Positions 21,385 to 31,231 are shown, numbered from the stretch's first letter. The stretch: DNA of 32,591 nt from Brachionus plicatilis (GCA_010279815.1 QEOQ01000439.1:761741-794331); one strand, 5' to 3'. Numbers and translations: made by a program. The notes: generated by a model from the sequence alone, not told the origin.

Positions 21385-21920
21385 TAGAATGACAAAATTT
21401 TTTTTTTGAATTCTCCAGTTTATGATAAATCATGAATTTTGTTAACATTCCATGCAATTCTGAACCTATGTTCATCTGTTTAATTAATTAACGATTTAAA
21501 TTTTAAGTTTCGTTCTATTTATATTTCTTTATTTTCAATATTTTCTAATATGTTTTATTTTATTAATTTTTTTATTCATACTTTTTTGCACTGAAAATTT
21601 TATCTTAAATATTTATTGATATAACTATCAATTTTTTTTAAAAATTTAATTTTTTTTAATCTAATAAAAATTTTCGGTAAATCAACCAGTTTTTTTTAAA
21701 GACATGGAACGGTTTTTATATTCACGATTGTATAACAAATGACAGGTTTTTAATTATTCTTAAAATAGAAATTGTAATTTTCAAAAAATGTAATACTTTA
21801 AAAAAAATAAAAAAATAAGAATAAAGTGATAGTTAAATAAAATTCATTTGAATTTAAGTTATCATTTAAGTTTTCAAGTTCAAGATTAATTTAAAAATAT
21901 AAAATGTCAATATTCATTTT
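21385..21920. other. AT-rich spacer, nothing recognised
   Basis: Homopolymer A and T runs only; no coding pattern, terminal repeats or RNA gene seen. Confidence 0.45.
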
Positions 21921-22050
21921 CAGAGTTGTTCAAAAATTACAAGTCTCAAGTTATGTCCAAGTCCGGACATAAATTTTTTTGTTTTTAAGTTTAAGTCTGG
22001 ACTTGGACTTTAGTTTTAGTAACTTTGACTTTAACCTTTAAACAACTCTG
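21921..22050. mobile_element. 130-bp hAT MITE
   Basis: It begins CAGAGTTGTTCAAAAATTAC and ends CTTTAAACAACTCTG, the same termini as the hAT at 5818-6082. The flanking 8-mers TTCATTTT and TTTATTTT differ at one base, consistent with an 8-bp hAT target duplication that has aged. The inside is a fold-back of GTCC/GGAC-rich motifs (CAAGTCCGGACAT, GTCTGGACTTGGAC). No coding capacity. Confidence 0.85.
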
Positions 22051-23787
22051 TTTATTTTCAATTTATTTTCAAAAGCTGTCGAATTTTATAAGTCAGACCA
22101 GTCAGTGGTCAAGATTTTGGACCACGAAGCTGGTCGGCCAAATCTTAAAAAGAAAAATCTTGAAATTTCAAGTGCAAAAATAACATAGCTCGTCTAAAAA
22201 TTGAACAGTTTATTTTAATCATGTTATTTTCTAGGGACTTAATTTTCTAAATAAAAATTTTAATTTAATTGATGACTTGCTTGGCCGTCCCCTCTACGAC
22301 TGTCAGTTTAGTCGGTCGATGACCGGCTTTACTAAACCCAGGCCAACTTAACACACATAATATTGAAAAAATAACTTAGCTTAGAGCAACTTGAAATTAA
22401 AATAAAACTAAAAATTAATATTAATAATATAAAAATATTAAAAATTTTAATTTTAAAAATATCCAAGTAATTTTTTTTACAAAATGAGAATTAAAAAATA
22501 ATAATTTCATGAGTAAATTAGAAAATATTATAAACTAATAACAAATCCTTTTTTTAAAGTTTCGAAAAAACAAAAAATAAAAACTTAACAAAGAAAAAAA
22601 AAATACATATTTAAAAAAATTTTAAAAAAATGCTTTTTTTTAAATCTCCATAACATCTAAAGCATTTTACATTAAGATTATTTAAATACATTTATGTATA
22701 TCAAAGATTAATATTAATATCTAAAGATTAACTCTTTGAATTGAAATGATATTTTGAATTGATCATCAATTTCGAAAATTGAAAAGAATAAGCAAAGAAA
22801 TTTGAATTGATAAAAATATTTAAAAAAAATGAAAATAAATTTTAATGAATTAAAGAAATCAAAAGTGTTTGAATAACGCTAGGTTAATATTTTACTTTAT
22901 TATTTCAATTTTTTAACATAAAGGTCTTAAATTTTTAAGTCAGAACTCTTTAATTTATTCAATTTTCAAAATTTAAAATATTTTTCTTTCTGTATTATAA
23001 GTTTTCAAATCGTTTAGTTGAAAAGACCCATACTGGTGTTCAGAAAAACTTTATAATCCTATTTTATTTTCTAAATTAGATATTTTTTCGATTTTTTTAC
23101 AAGTCTAAAGTCATTGACTTAATATTTTTTTTAAAGTAAATTCTCAATTATAATTTTTTCCTCTTCCTACCGAATAAAAATTCATGTGGCAGCCACGATA
23201 GAAATTTATTTTTGATGACTTTAAGTCTGTTACTAACAAAAGTATTTTTTATACTCTCTCAAATAAGGTAATTTTGCCAAGATAATCTTGAATCCCTAGC
23301 CCAGGCATAGAACTCTGTTTTCAAAGTCGTATGAATTTGAATTAAGAAATAACAAAAAAAATTTTATATTTTCTAAGCTTTGAATTCTAAGCAATAAATG
23401 TTTTAATTTTGAAAATTGTTAGAAATAAAGTTTTAATTCCAAAAGGAAATTTCTTTTTCCTGAGTAGCAAACAGTACCATATTTAAAAACTTGTTATTAA
23501 AATTTTAAGTAGATTTTTCAATTTAATAGCTTGTAAATAAACCTATGAATAATTGGTTTTCTAATGTTTTTATAACGTTAGATGTCACTTTTTCAAATTT
23601 AAAAATTAAATTGGCAATTTAATGTTTAAATAAAACTTAAAATCGATTTAATAAAGTGAAAACAAAAATATATTAATAAATTACTTCCCAAAATAAAATG
23701 AAAAAAAATTAGCTTGTTGATGCTCGAGGAGAAACTGAGCATTTATAAATAGCAAGAACTTAATAACTTGGAGAACATTTTACAAAA
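22051..23787. other. Spacer upstream of the DEG/ENaC gene, with a GC-richer hairpin block
   Basis: At 22085-22345 the sequence is much less AT-rich than its surroundings. It holds GTGGTC...GACCAC (22113-22133) and GTTTAGTCGGTC with GACCGG...ACTAAAC (22306-22337) hairpins. It may be an old MITE or SINE; I cannot name it. The rest, to 23787, is A/T-rich with no gene; the channel promoter should lie near its end. Confidence 0.4.
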
Positions 23788-24522
23788 ATGGAAGAAAAAA
23801 ATTCTGATGAAAAAAAGCAAAAAGAAAATCAATCTTACTTAGCAATTGCCAAGGAGTCTTTTATCGGAGCATGTCTTAACACAACTGCTCATGGTCTGCC
23901 AAATATACTCCGAAACGAAATGATATTATTAAAAGTGGTTTGGTTTTTGTTGGTTCTCGGAGGCTTAGGAACAGCACTTTATTGTAATTTACTTTTTTTT
24001 TTTTTTTTAAAAAATAAAATTTTACTTTTCTAGTCATCTCTTCTACTGTTACTGATTTTTTTGAATACAAGGTATCTGTTAGCTCCAACCGATATTTAAA
24101 CAGTTTGGAAATTTTTCCTTCTGTAACCTTTTGCAATTTGAATCCATTCGATTCTAGTGATACCGAAACTTATAATTATTTAAAAGATAATCTTGAAGAT
24201 AATAATGTGAGTGCGACTATAACACCAACAAATGACCAGCCGGCAATATATTTGGTAAAACAAGCAGCAAAAATACTCAAGGCAACAGTTTTTTCTGATT
24301 TAAAGACAGAAAAAATTTCCTCATTGGCGTTCTCTCTTGATACAATGTTGATAAGCTGCTATTTCAATGGAGTTAAATGCAGTACATCAGATTTCTATGA
24401 ATTTACTACCTTTGAATATGGCTCTTGTTACACCTTTAATTCTAATTCGAGCTCTTTAAAAAAGACTAGCAAATATGGCCCAAGCTACGGATTGAAAATG
24501 GAACTTTTTACAGGGATTCCAG
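23788..24522 (+). CDS. DEG/ENaC sodium channel, exons 1-2 (N-terminal half)
   Basis: Exons 23788-23983 and 24034-24522 are joined by a 50-nt GT...AG intron and continue to 30281. The protein would be a trimeric, amiloride-sensitive-type cation channel subunit in the plasma membrane. Residues 1-45 are cytosolic and hold HGLPNI at 35-40; the His-Gly pair is the conserved gating motif. TM1 is about 46-68 (LLKVVWFLLVLGGLGTALYF). FPSVTFCNLNPF (from about 93) opens the extracellular domain, and SCYTFNS is the conserved C-x-F-N block. The start ATG is the first in a frame opening just after an A/T-rich leader. Subfamily (peptide-gated, acid-sensing or degenerin) cannot be told from the sequence alone. 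Confidence 0.9.
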
Positions 24523-24669
24523 GTAATTCAAAATTAAAAATAGCAAAAATTTAAATTCTTGAATTTAAATTTAAATTTAAAAACTTTGAAAAAATTTGAT
24601 GGTTTTGATGGTTTGAGCAGTTAATTTCGTTTTGTGCTAAATACTCTTTCCTTAAATTATTTTTAAATA

Positions 24670-25226
24670 GGGTCTACGTAGTCCCCACAAATCAAAAAGA
24701 AAAAAGAAAGAAAAGAAAAAATTTTCAGCACAAAAATAACTTGACTACAACAAAAACTGCTCTCCGCAAATAAAAATATTTTCTAAGCAAAATTTTTTTA
24801 ATATCTATTAAGAACTTCTAATAAATATTTTAAAGTAATAAAAAAAAAATCCGAATTTTTGAAACTTAAAGATTCAAAAAAAATAAAGCGAAAAAAAAAA
24901 CAATGACAATTCATTGAATGATGCAGGGCCAATATTATATGAGAATCCGACGAATTTGTTAATAAACCTTAAAAAGGTCGTTCAAAATTAGCTCGAAATT
25001 GGTTTTCCTTTAAATAGATTTTAATTTAATTTAATTATTTTATTAATTAAATATTTTAATTATTTTAATAATTTTATAAACACTTTTTGAAAAAATTATA
25101 TAACAAATTTATTAAATTTTTTTTAACCATAAAAAAATTGTGTTATTTAGTGATTTGTGTTAAAAAGTTCTTGGTTTGTGGTGAAAAGTTTTTAGTTTGT
25201 GGGCAACAGTTTTTTAATTGTGGGGA
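24670..25226. mobile_element. Candidate fold-back element with about 21-bp subrepeats
   Basis: The right part (25145-25226) holds three to four tandem units of about 21 bp, such as GTTTTTAGTTTGTGGGCAAC, ending AATTGTGGGGAACC. The left part begins GTCCCCACAAATCAAAAAG and has a further inverted relative (CTCTCCGCAAATAAAAA). The arms are therefore inverted, with about 350 bp of A/T-rich sequence between. Left-arm similarity is weak and no target duplication is seen. Confidence 0.35.
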
Positions 25227-25391
25227 ACCATTTATCTCTTTTTAAAAATGCATGTTTTGTGATCACCTCTGTTCATCGTTTTGATGTTCAAACTTTTGTG
25301 ATCAAAAAATAAAAATGAAATTAAAAACGCAGTGTGATCATTTATTAAATTATATAATTTGTATTAAAATTAAGGACATTTATTTTATTTC

Positions 25392-25440
25392 CAGCGTTGT
25401 TTAAAAGTCCCATTCTAAAGTCCAAGTCATTAAAAAAAGT
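25392..25440. mobile_element. One end of a hAT-type MITE
   Basis: CAGCGTTGTTTAAAAGTCCC resembles the hAT terminus at base 50 read on the other strand, followed by the same GTCC/AAGTC-type sequence. No opposite end was found. Confidence 0.5.
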
Positions 25441-25625
25441 TAGTTAGCAACACCAACTCGAGTAATGGAGTCGGGTATTACTAACAAACTTTATATTCAA
25501 AGGCTTTATTATCGAAGAATTCACATAGTTATTTATTTATTTATTTGTTTTATTTGTTCAGATTTAAAAAAAATAAAAAGACAATTAAAATTGATAAATT
25601 GTAAGAGGTGACATGTGCAAAATGT

Positions 25626-25930
25626 TTAAGTATTGATCAGTTCAGGAAAGAAAGAAGAAATAGTAAGATAGCAATTACACAATGGAGTTGGGTATTCAGC
25701 ATACCTTGATTCAAAACCCGCTTTATATTCATCAACCAGCTTGAAAACCAATGGAACAGAATGACGAAGTCCCCCTGCTTCATATCTTTCGCTCAATTCA
25801 AAAAGTCGATTCGAGACAGTTAAGAGTTTAAGTTTATTAAAGGCCTCATGACGCAAAATATTGGAAGGATTATCATATTTTTGTTTAAGTATATAAACGA
25901 ACTGCTAAGTTTTGTAAGACTTGAGGCAAA
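25626..25930 (-). pseudogene. LINE C-terminal fragment
   Basis: The frame on the - strand is open from about 25910 to the stop at 25626. It reads YDNPSNILRHEAFNKLKLLT, then NRLFELSERY, then FKLVDEYKAGFESR and finally LTISSFFPELINT. This is the C-terminal region of a non-LTR retrotransposon polyprotein, downstream of the reverse transcriptase. The same ending occurs at 15628-15675. No reverse-transcriptase motifs are present, so it is a 5'-truncated copy of at most a few hundred bases. It is antisense to the channel gene. A/T-rich 3' sequence with an ATTTATTTATTTGTT run follows at 25528-25560. Confidence 0.55.
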
Positions 25931-25993
25931 GAAAATATTTCTGAATAGTTCTTTAGTATACCCCATCAAACTCAGATCGATTAATAACTTTTA

Positions 25994-25996
<3 letters not shown>

Positions 25997-26048
<52 letters not shown>

Positions 26049-26063
26049 AATGATAATAATAAT
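25997..26063. repeat. (TAA)n microsatellite
   Basis: About 22 trinucleotide units with two interruptions (ACT and TGA). Confidence 0.95.
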
Positions 26064-26319
26064 ATTTTTTTTTGTTTGTTATTGGGTAAACGTTCAAAAT
26101 ATAGAATTATTTTTTTATCGAAAGGTAAAAAGGTAGAAAAAAAAATATCGAAATCATCAATTTGAATAATTATATTTTTATTATTAGAAAAAAAAAATTT
26201 GAATAATTATAGAATTTCTTTATTATAGAAAAAAAAAATATAGAAAGTAATTATATAGAAAATTAAATAGAATTGACTAATTGATTAATTGAATATTTTG
26301 TCTATTTTATAAAGTTATT

Positions 26320-26556
26320 TTACAATTGATCGTCCAATAAACCAATAATTCCATTTAAAAATAAATCTATGTTCAACACATCATACTCACTGACAATTGT
26401 TTTCAACTTTTGTTCTCGATCAAGATCAAATTCATAATTCAAGAACATATCAAATTTATCTTGTTCTAGAATTTTATTAGAAACAGAAGGAACATCACAA
26501 ATTTGCTCGACTAAGTTCTGGAAATCATTTTCGGCTAAAACTTTTTTTTATACTTT
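26320..26556 (-). CDS. Unrecognised acidic ORF fragment, about 76 codons
   Basis: The - strand is open from after a stop at 26555 to a TAA at 26320-26322. It reads VLAENDFQNLVEQICDVP, then LEQDKFDMFLNYEFDLDRE and ends LFLNGIIGLLDDQL. The only internal ATG is mid-frame, so this would be a terminal exon; AAAAAAAAG just upstream could serve as acceptor. Local GC is higher than in the surroundings and the peptide is acidic and balanced in composition, unlike chance frames here. It lies just beyond the 3' end of the LINE fragment at 26655-27000. I recognise no family; it may be a LINE-associated or captured segment. Confidence 0.3.
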
Positions 26557-26654
26557 GATGATTCTATATTTTTAGTCTTCTATATTTTGTTTTCGATCCT
26601 TTTTAGATTCTATATTTTGATAGTTCATCTGTTATTGAGTTTCATTTTCTAATT

Positions 26655-27000
26655 ATTTGCGGTTGAATTTTTTTGATTGATTTGATTTTGTCAAACTTCT
26701 TTTAATTTGGTTTACTGTTCTAGCCTCTATCACGTAATTTGGGAGCGAGTTCCAAATTGGTTTTGTTCTGTTCGAAAATTAATTTTCACGTGATTGACAG
26801 TTTCGATTAAATTGATGTTGATACCTTTGGATGTGGCCTCTGATTCCACTTGTCAACCCTAAGCCCGTCTGAATTGATTGAGTTTGTTAGCGAATTTGGA
26901 TAATACCATTTGATTGATAAAGTGCCCATACGGATGAGGCGTATTCTAGGTGAGGTCTGACAAATGAGGATTACAAAATTTTTTTTGTTTCAGGATTAAC
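26655..27000 (-). pseudogene. LINE reverse-transcriptase C-terminal fragment, frameshifted
   Basis: On the - strand SSFVRPHLEYASSVWALY is followed, in other frames, by LTSGIRGHIQRYQHQFN and PIWNSLPNYVIEARTVNQIK, ending at KKFNRK and a stop. These are the conserved C-terminal blocks of CR1/L2/jockey-like LINEs (RPxLEYaxxvW, RGHxxR, WNxLPxxV). The same blocks are intact at 28324-29207, in a clearly different sequence, so two LINE families or subfamilies are present. At least two frameshifts. Antisense to the channel gene. Confidence 0.7.
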
Positions 27001-27514
27001 TTCAATTAACACATTTTATCTTGTAGGTAAATGTACTTTATAATAATTTTCATATTCGTTCAAAAAGAAAATATAACAGTCGTTTACATTTAATTTCTTT
27101 AATTAATTATTCAGTTCAACCCTTACTGGTGTTTATTCCATCAAAATTTATCTTTCTGACTATTCCCTTTCTTTTAGCATTTTCAAGTCATTCATTATAA
27201 AATTCCGTTCTTATACTAAATGTGCCTTTTTCGCAACTTAATTTCGGCAATTAACTGGTCTTTCTTTTTAAAAGCAGATCCAATATACTACCAAAAAAAA
27301 TACGTAATTTTTCATAGAATAAGTTCAATGGTGAGACAGTAGCCCCAGGTAAATGGTACATCAACTAATGAATGGAAAACTTTAACTTTGAAAACTTTGG
27401 TCCTTTAGAACTGATGCCAAATGCAAATAAAACTTTCAACAAAAGAAAATCAAAATATTCCATTTTAATTTTAGTTATTCATTTACAAAAAAAATCCACA
27501 CAAATCCTTACAAA
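27001..27514. other. Intronic spacer with a diverged piece of the nested repeat
   Basis: At 27349-27425 GGTACATC... and TTTGGTCCTTTAGAACT match parts of the repeat arm at 29858-30003. The 17-base core is exact and the rest diverged. Nothing else is recognised. Confidence 0.4.
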
Positions 27515-27667
27515 CTAAAACATGACTTGCGGATTATCATTGACAGTTCCACTATCTGCTGCTCCACTTAGATGGAACCATTGGAACATTCTTCTACTAA
27601 CTGACGTACCACTTGACTGGAACACTTGAAAACAATCGAACTTGAGCTGTGGATTTACCAACGATCT
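27515..27667 (-). CDS. Candidate terminal exon of unknown gene, antisense in the channel intron
   Basis: The - strand reads 50 codons from an acceptor-like TTATTTTATTGACAG: SLVNPQLKFDCFQVF, then SSGTSVSRRMFQWFH, and ends GTVNDNPQVMF and TAG (27515-27517). Base composition is far less AT-rich than around it and codon choice looks natural. No start codon near the 5' end and no upstream exon could be found before 28260. I recognise no family. It could be a fragment copied from elsewhere or a real exon of a gene nested in the intron. Confidence 0.3.
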   Translation of the reverse strand, partial: RSLVNPQLKFDCFQVFQSSGTSVSRRMFQWFHLSGAADSGTVNDNPQVMF

Positions 27668-28265
27668 CTGTCAATAAAATAATACGAGAATCTTTTAAAA
27701 ATATTGATTAAAATCAAATATTTAACTTTTATAATTCGGGTTCATTATAGTTTTTTCTAAAAACTAAGTTAGAAATCAAAAATCACTTCATTAAAAAAGC
27801 ATCTTAAACTAAAAATTTTTCAATACTTTTCGTCAAATCTTGATTTCTTAATAAAAAATTTGATTTTTGATCTTATTTTTATTTTGACAAATTCAAAAAA
27901 TTTGATTATATTTGAAAAAATAAAAAAAAAAAAACATCAAGATTTTAAATCAAGATTCTAATTTCTTAAATAACTGCAGGAATAATTTTTCTAAGGTTTT
28001 AGACTTTTATTTTGTAAGGAATTTGATAAAATCCAGAAATTTTAATAGAACGGAATAAAATAGAATAACTATTTTTTTCTAGAGAAACCTAAATCAGACA
28101 TTTTTTTATTTGTTTTTTATTTGATAAATTAGAACAGAAGAGTAAATTGAGTGTTCATTTTTTGTATCAAGTTGGTTTCTCCACGGAATAAATAAATTAA
28201 AAATAAAAAAAATAATCACTTTTGTCTTTTTAAATTTTCTTTTAAACTTATTTTACTTTAAATTT
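27668..28265. other. AT-rich intronic sequence
   Basis: Apart from loosely repeated ATTTGATTTTTGATCTT-like and TCAAGATTTTAAATCAAG motifs, nothing is recognised. Confidence 0.4.
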
Positions 28266-28323
28266 TAGTAGTAGTAGTAGTAGTTTAAAACTGCAGCGTG
28301 ATGAATCACGCGGAGCGCGTCAG
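28266..28323 (-). repeat. LINE 3' tail: (CTA)n microsatellite and small hairpin
   Basis: Six TAG units (28266-28283 on the + strand) end the LINE. Between them and the stop codon GCGTGAT and ATCACGC form a 7-bp hairpin (28296-28311). A short 3' UTR with a hairpin and a microsatellite tail is typical of CR1/L2-like LINEs. Confidence 0.75.
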
Positions 28324-29207
28324 CTATGCGACTGACACCCTGTGGCAGTTACCAATGTGTTTGTCTAAGTTGATCTTGAAAGTCTTGACATTAAGCGATT
28401 CTATGACTTCGTTTGGGAGTGCATTCCAAGTGTTTGCAATTCTGTTGTTGAAGAATTCGTGTCTCTGATTGCAGCATCTCACTATTTCGCGTTTAAAGTG
28501 CCCTCTATGACCACCTCTAGGTTCTCCGCATTTAGGATTTTCGTGCCAGTTGATTTCTTCTAGACCTTTTTCGAGTTTGTACTTTTGAATTAGATCGCCG
28601 CGTATTCTTCTGATGAAAAATGATGATAATCCTAATCTGTTGCATCTTATTTCATACGGAAGATGTCTTAACTCGTGAGAGACTTTGGTGGCTCTGTGTT
28701 GAACTTTTTCGAGTGTGTTTATGTCTTTTTTGGTATAAGGTGACCAGGCCGAGACGGCGAATTCAATTTGAGGTCTCACGTAAGACGTATAAAGTTTTTT
28801 CCAGAGTTTAGCATCTCTGAAAACGAATGTCCTTTTTAGAAGACCTAATAAACTATTTGCTTTTGAAGCTGCTTTGTTTACTTGAGCGCTAGGCTTAAGA
28901 TCGTTAGAGATTAGTACTCCGAGATCTTTTTTGAGTTCGGTTGTGGCAATATCACCGGTTAAGTTTGAGTCATAACAGCTCATTGTGTAAGTTGTTTTTG
29001 GATTTGATTTGCCAATATGCATTACTTTACATTTCTCTGCATTGAGGAGCATTAACCAAGTTGTTGTCCAGCTAACTGTTGTGTCTATGTCGAGTTGAAG
29101 TTTGACAGAGTTTTCTGACGTGTTTTTTGAGCCTAAATTTGCCATAATTTTAGTGTCGTCTGCATACATTTTGATTGTGCACTTGAGAGATTCAGCAAGA
29201 TCGTTAA
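28324..29207 (-). pseudogene. 5'-truncated CR1/L2-like LINE, reverse transcriptase second half
   Basis: The frame is open on the - strand from FINDLAESLKCTIK to a TAG at 28324. It holds MYADDTKIM (the catalytic YADD box), LNAEKCKVMHIGK, LKKDLGVLISNDLK and SYVRPQIEFAVSAWSPY. LEKVQHRATK, GHRGHFKREIV and NTWNALPNEVIESLNV follow. These are the palm, thumb and C-terminal blocks of a non-LTR reverse transcriptase. About 294 codons survive without a stop, so the copy is fairly young, but the endonuclease and the first half of the reverse transcriptase are missing, as in typical 5' truncation. It is antisense to the channel gene and has its own short 3' UTR and tail. Confidence 0.93.
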
Positions 29208-29398
29208 TAAAGTTTTTATTTTATTTATTCTTGATTTTTTGATTTTTTTTATTCAATTTAAAGAAGCTTTAGCTCGACACAGATAAAACAAATATATAAT
29301 AATCTCCTTTTAATTTATTTTCTTTACTCATTTCAGTTGATCTTATTTTTTTCTGTATATTTTTTAAATTGATTTAATTTAATTTAAATTTTATTTAT
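29208..29398 (-). repeat. Second LINE 3' tail-like segment
   Basis: GAGCTAAAGCTTCTTTAAAT on the - strand (about 29255-29275) followed by A/T-rich tail matches the similar GAGCTTGAGCTTCTTCAGAT at about 30020-30045. It is probably a terminal piece of an older LINE family, in the same orientation as the LINE beside it. Confidence 0.45.
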
Positions 29399-30003
29399 GG
29401 CATTGTGAATTTTGGTATAAAAATCAAAAACAAAATATAAAAAGTGCCAAAGCTTAAGTTCTAAAGGACCAAAACATGTTCTGTAAATTGTAGCAGCTGA
29501 TACATCCTTTGTACCACCAATATACTGATTCTGCAAAACTGTGTAAAATTCAGAACATTGTGAATTATAGTGGAAAAAACAAAAACAAAACATAAAAAAC
29601 GCCATAACTTTAATCTGGACCAGACTTGGGCAAAAGTCATCAAGTCAAAGTCCAAAGTCAAGTCAAGTCATTTGACTTGACTTTGAAAAGACTTTGAAAA
29701 GACTTTAAAATGACTTTTTTTTTTGACTTTTGCCCAAGTCTGATCTGGACCGACTAAAACATGCTCTGTAAATTGTAGCAACTGATACATCCTTTGTACC
29801 ACCACTTAAAGCTGAATTTGATTTTTAATATAATGTAGTATGCCAAATTTACTATTTTCTGAGTTTTGCAGAATCAGTATATTGATGGTACAAAGGATGT
29901 ATCAGCTGCTACAATTTACAGAACATGTTTTGGTCCTTTAGAACTTAAGCTTTGGAATTTTTAATATTTTGTTTTTGTTTTTTGTACCAAATTTCACAAT
30001 GCC
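29399..30003. mobile_element. 605-bp inverted-repeat element holding a hAT MITE
   Basis: The ends GGCATTGTGAA (29399) and TTCACAATGCC (ending 30003) start inverted arms of about 145 bp that are nearly identical (29399-29545 against 29858-30003). A second, diverged copy of the left arm follows in direct orientation (29553-29815) and is split by the hAT MITE at 29621-29742. Flanking 9-mers TTTATTTAT and TTATTTTAT match imperfectly, so a Mutator-type target duplication is possible but not proven. No coding capacity. Confidence 0.75.
29621..29742. mobile_element. 122-bp hAT MITE with perfect 8-bp target duplication
   Basis: The ends CAGACTTGGGCAAAAGTCA and TGACTTTTGCCCAAGTCTG (nearly perfect inverted repeats of about 19 bp) are flanked by ATCTGGAC on both sides (29613-29620 and 29743-29750). 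The middle is AAGTCAAAGTC and GACTTTGAAAA repeats. It is nested in the larger repeat, so it is the younger insertion. Confidence 0.95.
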
Positions 30004-30050
30004 TTATTTTATTTATTTGTTCAATCTGAAGAAGCTCAAGCTCCTTGATT
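30004..30050 (-). repeat. LINE 3' tail-like segment
   Basis: On the - strand GAGCTTGAGCTTCTTCAGAT is followed by GAACAAATAAATAAAATAAG. It is related to 29208-29280 and to parts of 15437-15490 and 25528-25565. Confidence 0.4.
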
Positions 30051-30280
30051 AATTCCTCGATTAACTATTTGAATAAGAATGTTATTATATTTATTGTAAA
30101 TTAATAATCTATTATTTATTTTTAATTTAGTTTGACAAAAAATTTTAAAAAAATCTATAAAAAAAATAGTTTCTCTAAAAAAATGCTGCCTAATTTATCT
30201 TTCTCAATTATACCAAAAATCATTCCGACAATCTACTCAAAAAATTTAACTTAAAATGAAAATATTTTATTTTATAAAAG

Positions 30281-31152
30281 GAAAACAGGATTATTTTATG
30301 GAAAAAAGAGGCGTTGTTATATCAGTGCATAATAGCAGCCATACGCCATTAGTTAAAAATGAAGGAATAAAAGTGCCAGTTGGATTTCTTGCGGATATAT
30401 CGGTAGATCGTACCTTTTATGTTCGCTTACCATCTCCTTTTAGTGATTGCAGAAAAGACACTACTACAAAACTATCAACTGATTCGAACTACTATAACAA
30501 AACAGTTGATGCAGCTGATTACAGCAAGAGTTTGTGTGACGACATTTGCTTGCAAAACGAGTTCATTGTTCCACAATGCAATTGTAATGACCCTGAGCTG
30601 GAAGTAACAGACTCAACTAAAAGTTTATGCAAGTCACTGTCAGAATTAAACTGTGCTGAAGAAGTTAGAAACACATTTGATTCATCTGATTTATCTGAAA
30701 GATGTAATCCCTTTTGTCCAAATGAGTGCGACACAGAGGAATTCGGAACTAAAATGTTTTTTGCCGATTACCCAACTAAATACTACTATGATATTGTCTC
30801 AACTCAGCCTAATTTGATTGAGAAGTTTTCTTCAAACGGAAACGTTTCATATAGTTTATTTAAAGAAAGTGTTGTGATGGTCAATGTATTTTATAATGAT
30901 TTGTCATACACTTTGATTGAAGAAACCCAAGCAGTAACTATAGAAGATGTTTTCGGAGTAATAGGTATGAGAACAGTATTTTTTATTTTTTTTCAATGCA
31001 ATCAAATTAATTATTTGAATTCTGAAGGTGGTCAATTGGGACTTTTTTTAGGATGTTCGATTTTAACACTGCTAGAACCTATTGAATTCATTATAGTGCT
31101 TTTTAAAAAAATGATGCACAAGAATAACACTCAGAAGAGAATAGTCACGTAA
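30281..31152 (+). CDS. DEG/ENaC sodium channel, exons 3-4 (extracellular domain and TM2)
   Basis: Exons 30281-30964 and 31028-31152 are joined by a 63-nt GT...AG intron. With exons 1-2 the coding length is 1494 nt, or 497 aa, a normal size for the family. Exon 3 gives EKRGVVISVHNSSHTPLV and FLADISVDRTFYVRLPSPFS. The cysteine-rich domain follows (SLCDDICLQNEFIVPQCNC, then LNCAEE, CNPFCPNECD), and then VMVNVFYNDLSYTLIEETQ. Exon 4 starts inside GGQLGLFLGCSILTLLE (457-473), the signature before and within TM2. Gly-Cys-Ser (465-467) is the G-x-S selectivity filter. The cytosolic tail is short (about 20 aa). Exon phases match at all three junctions. Some exon 3 reading upstream of 30281 is open but intronic. 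Confidence 0.95.
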
Positions 31153-31231
31153 AAGAAATAGGTAAATTGTTTTAATGGTCTTAAGGATCCGTGTCATGTC
31201 CAATACGTGATTAAGCTGAAATTTTAAGTGA

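Larger units (their letters stand above)
24523..30280 (+). other. 5.76-kb intron 3 of the DEG/ENaC gene
   Basis: The donor GTAATT (24523) and acceptor ATAAAAG (ending 30280) join CCA-G to GA-AAA, giving TGIP-GKQDYF in frame. All other introns seen in this window are about 50-240 nt. This one is filled with antisense LINE fragments, fold-back repeats, a microsatellite and a nested MITE, which explains its size. Confidence 0.85.

Noticed and set aside
25997..26063. Trinucleotide run considered as a CRISPR-like or regulatory array
   Set aside because: Simple (TAA)n microsatellite without spacers.
29384..29661. Two overlapping - strand frames of 66-73 codons
   Set aside because: They lie in the repeat arm and MITE and are composed of their repeat sequence; the frame ends at the MITE join.
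30256..30280. Possible independent start for a short channel gene at 30256
   Set aside because: The AG at 30279-30280 joins exactly in phase to exon 2, and without exons 1-2 the protein would lack TM1.
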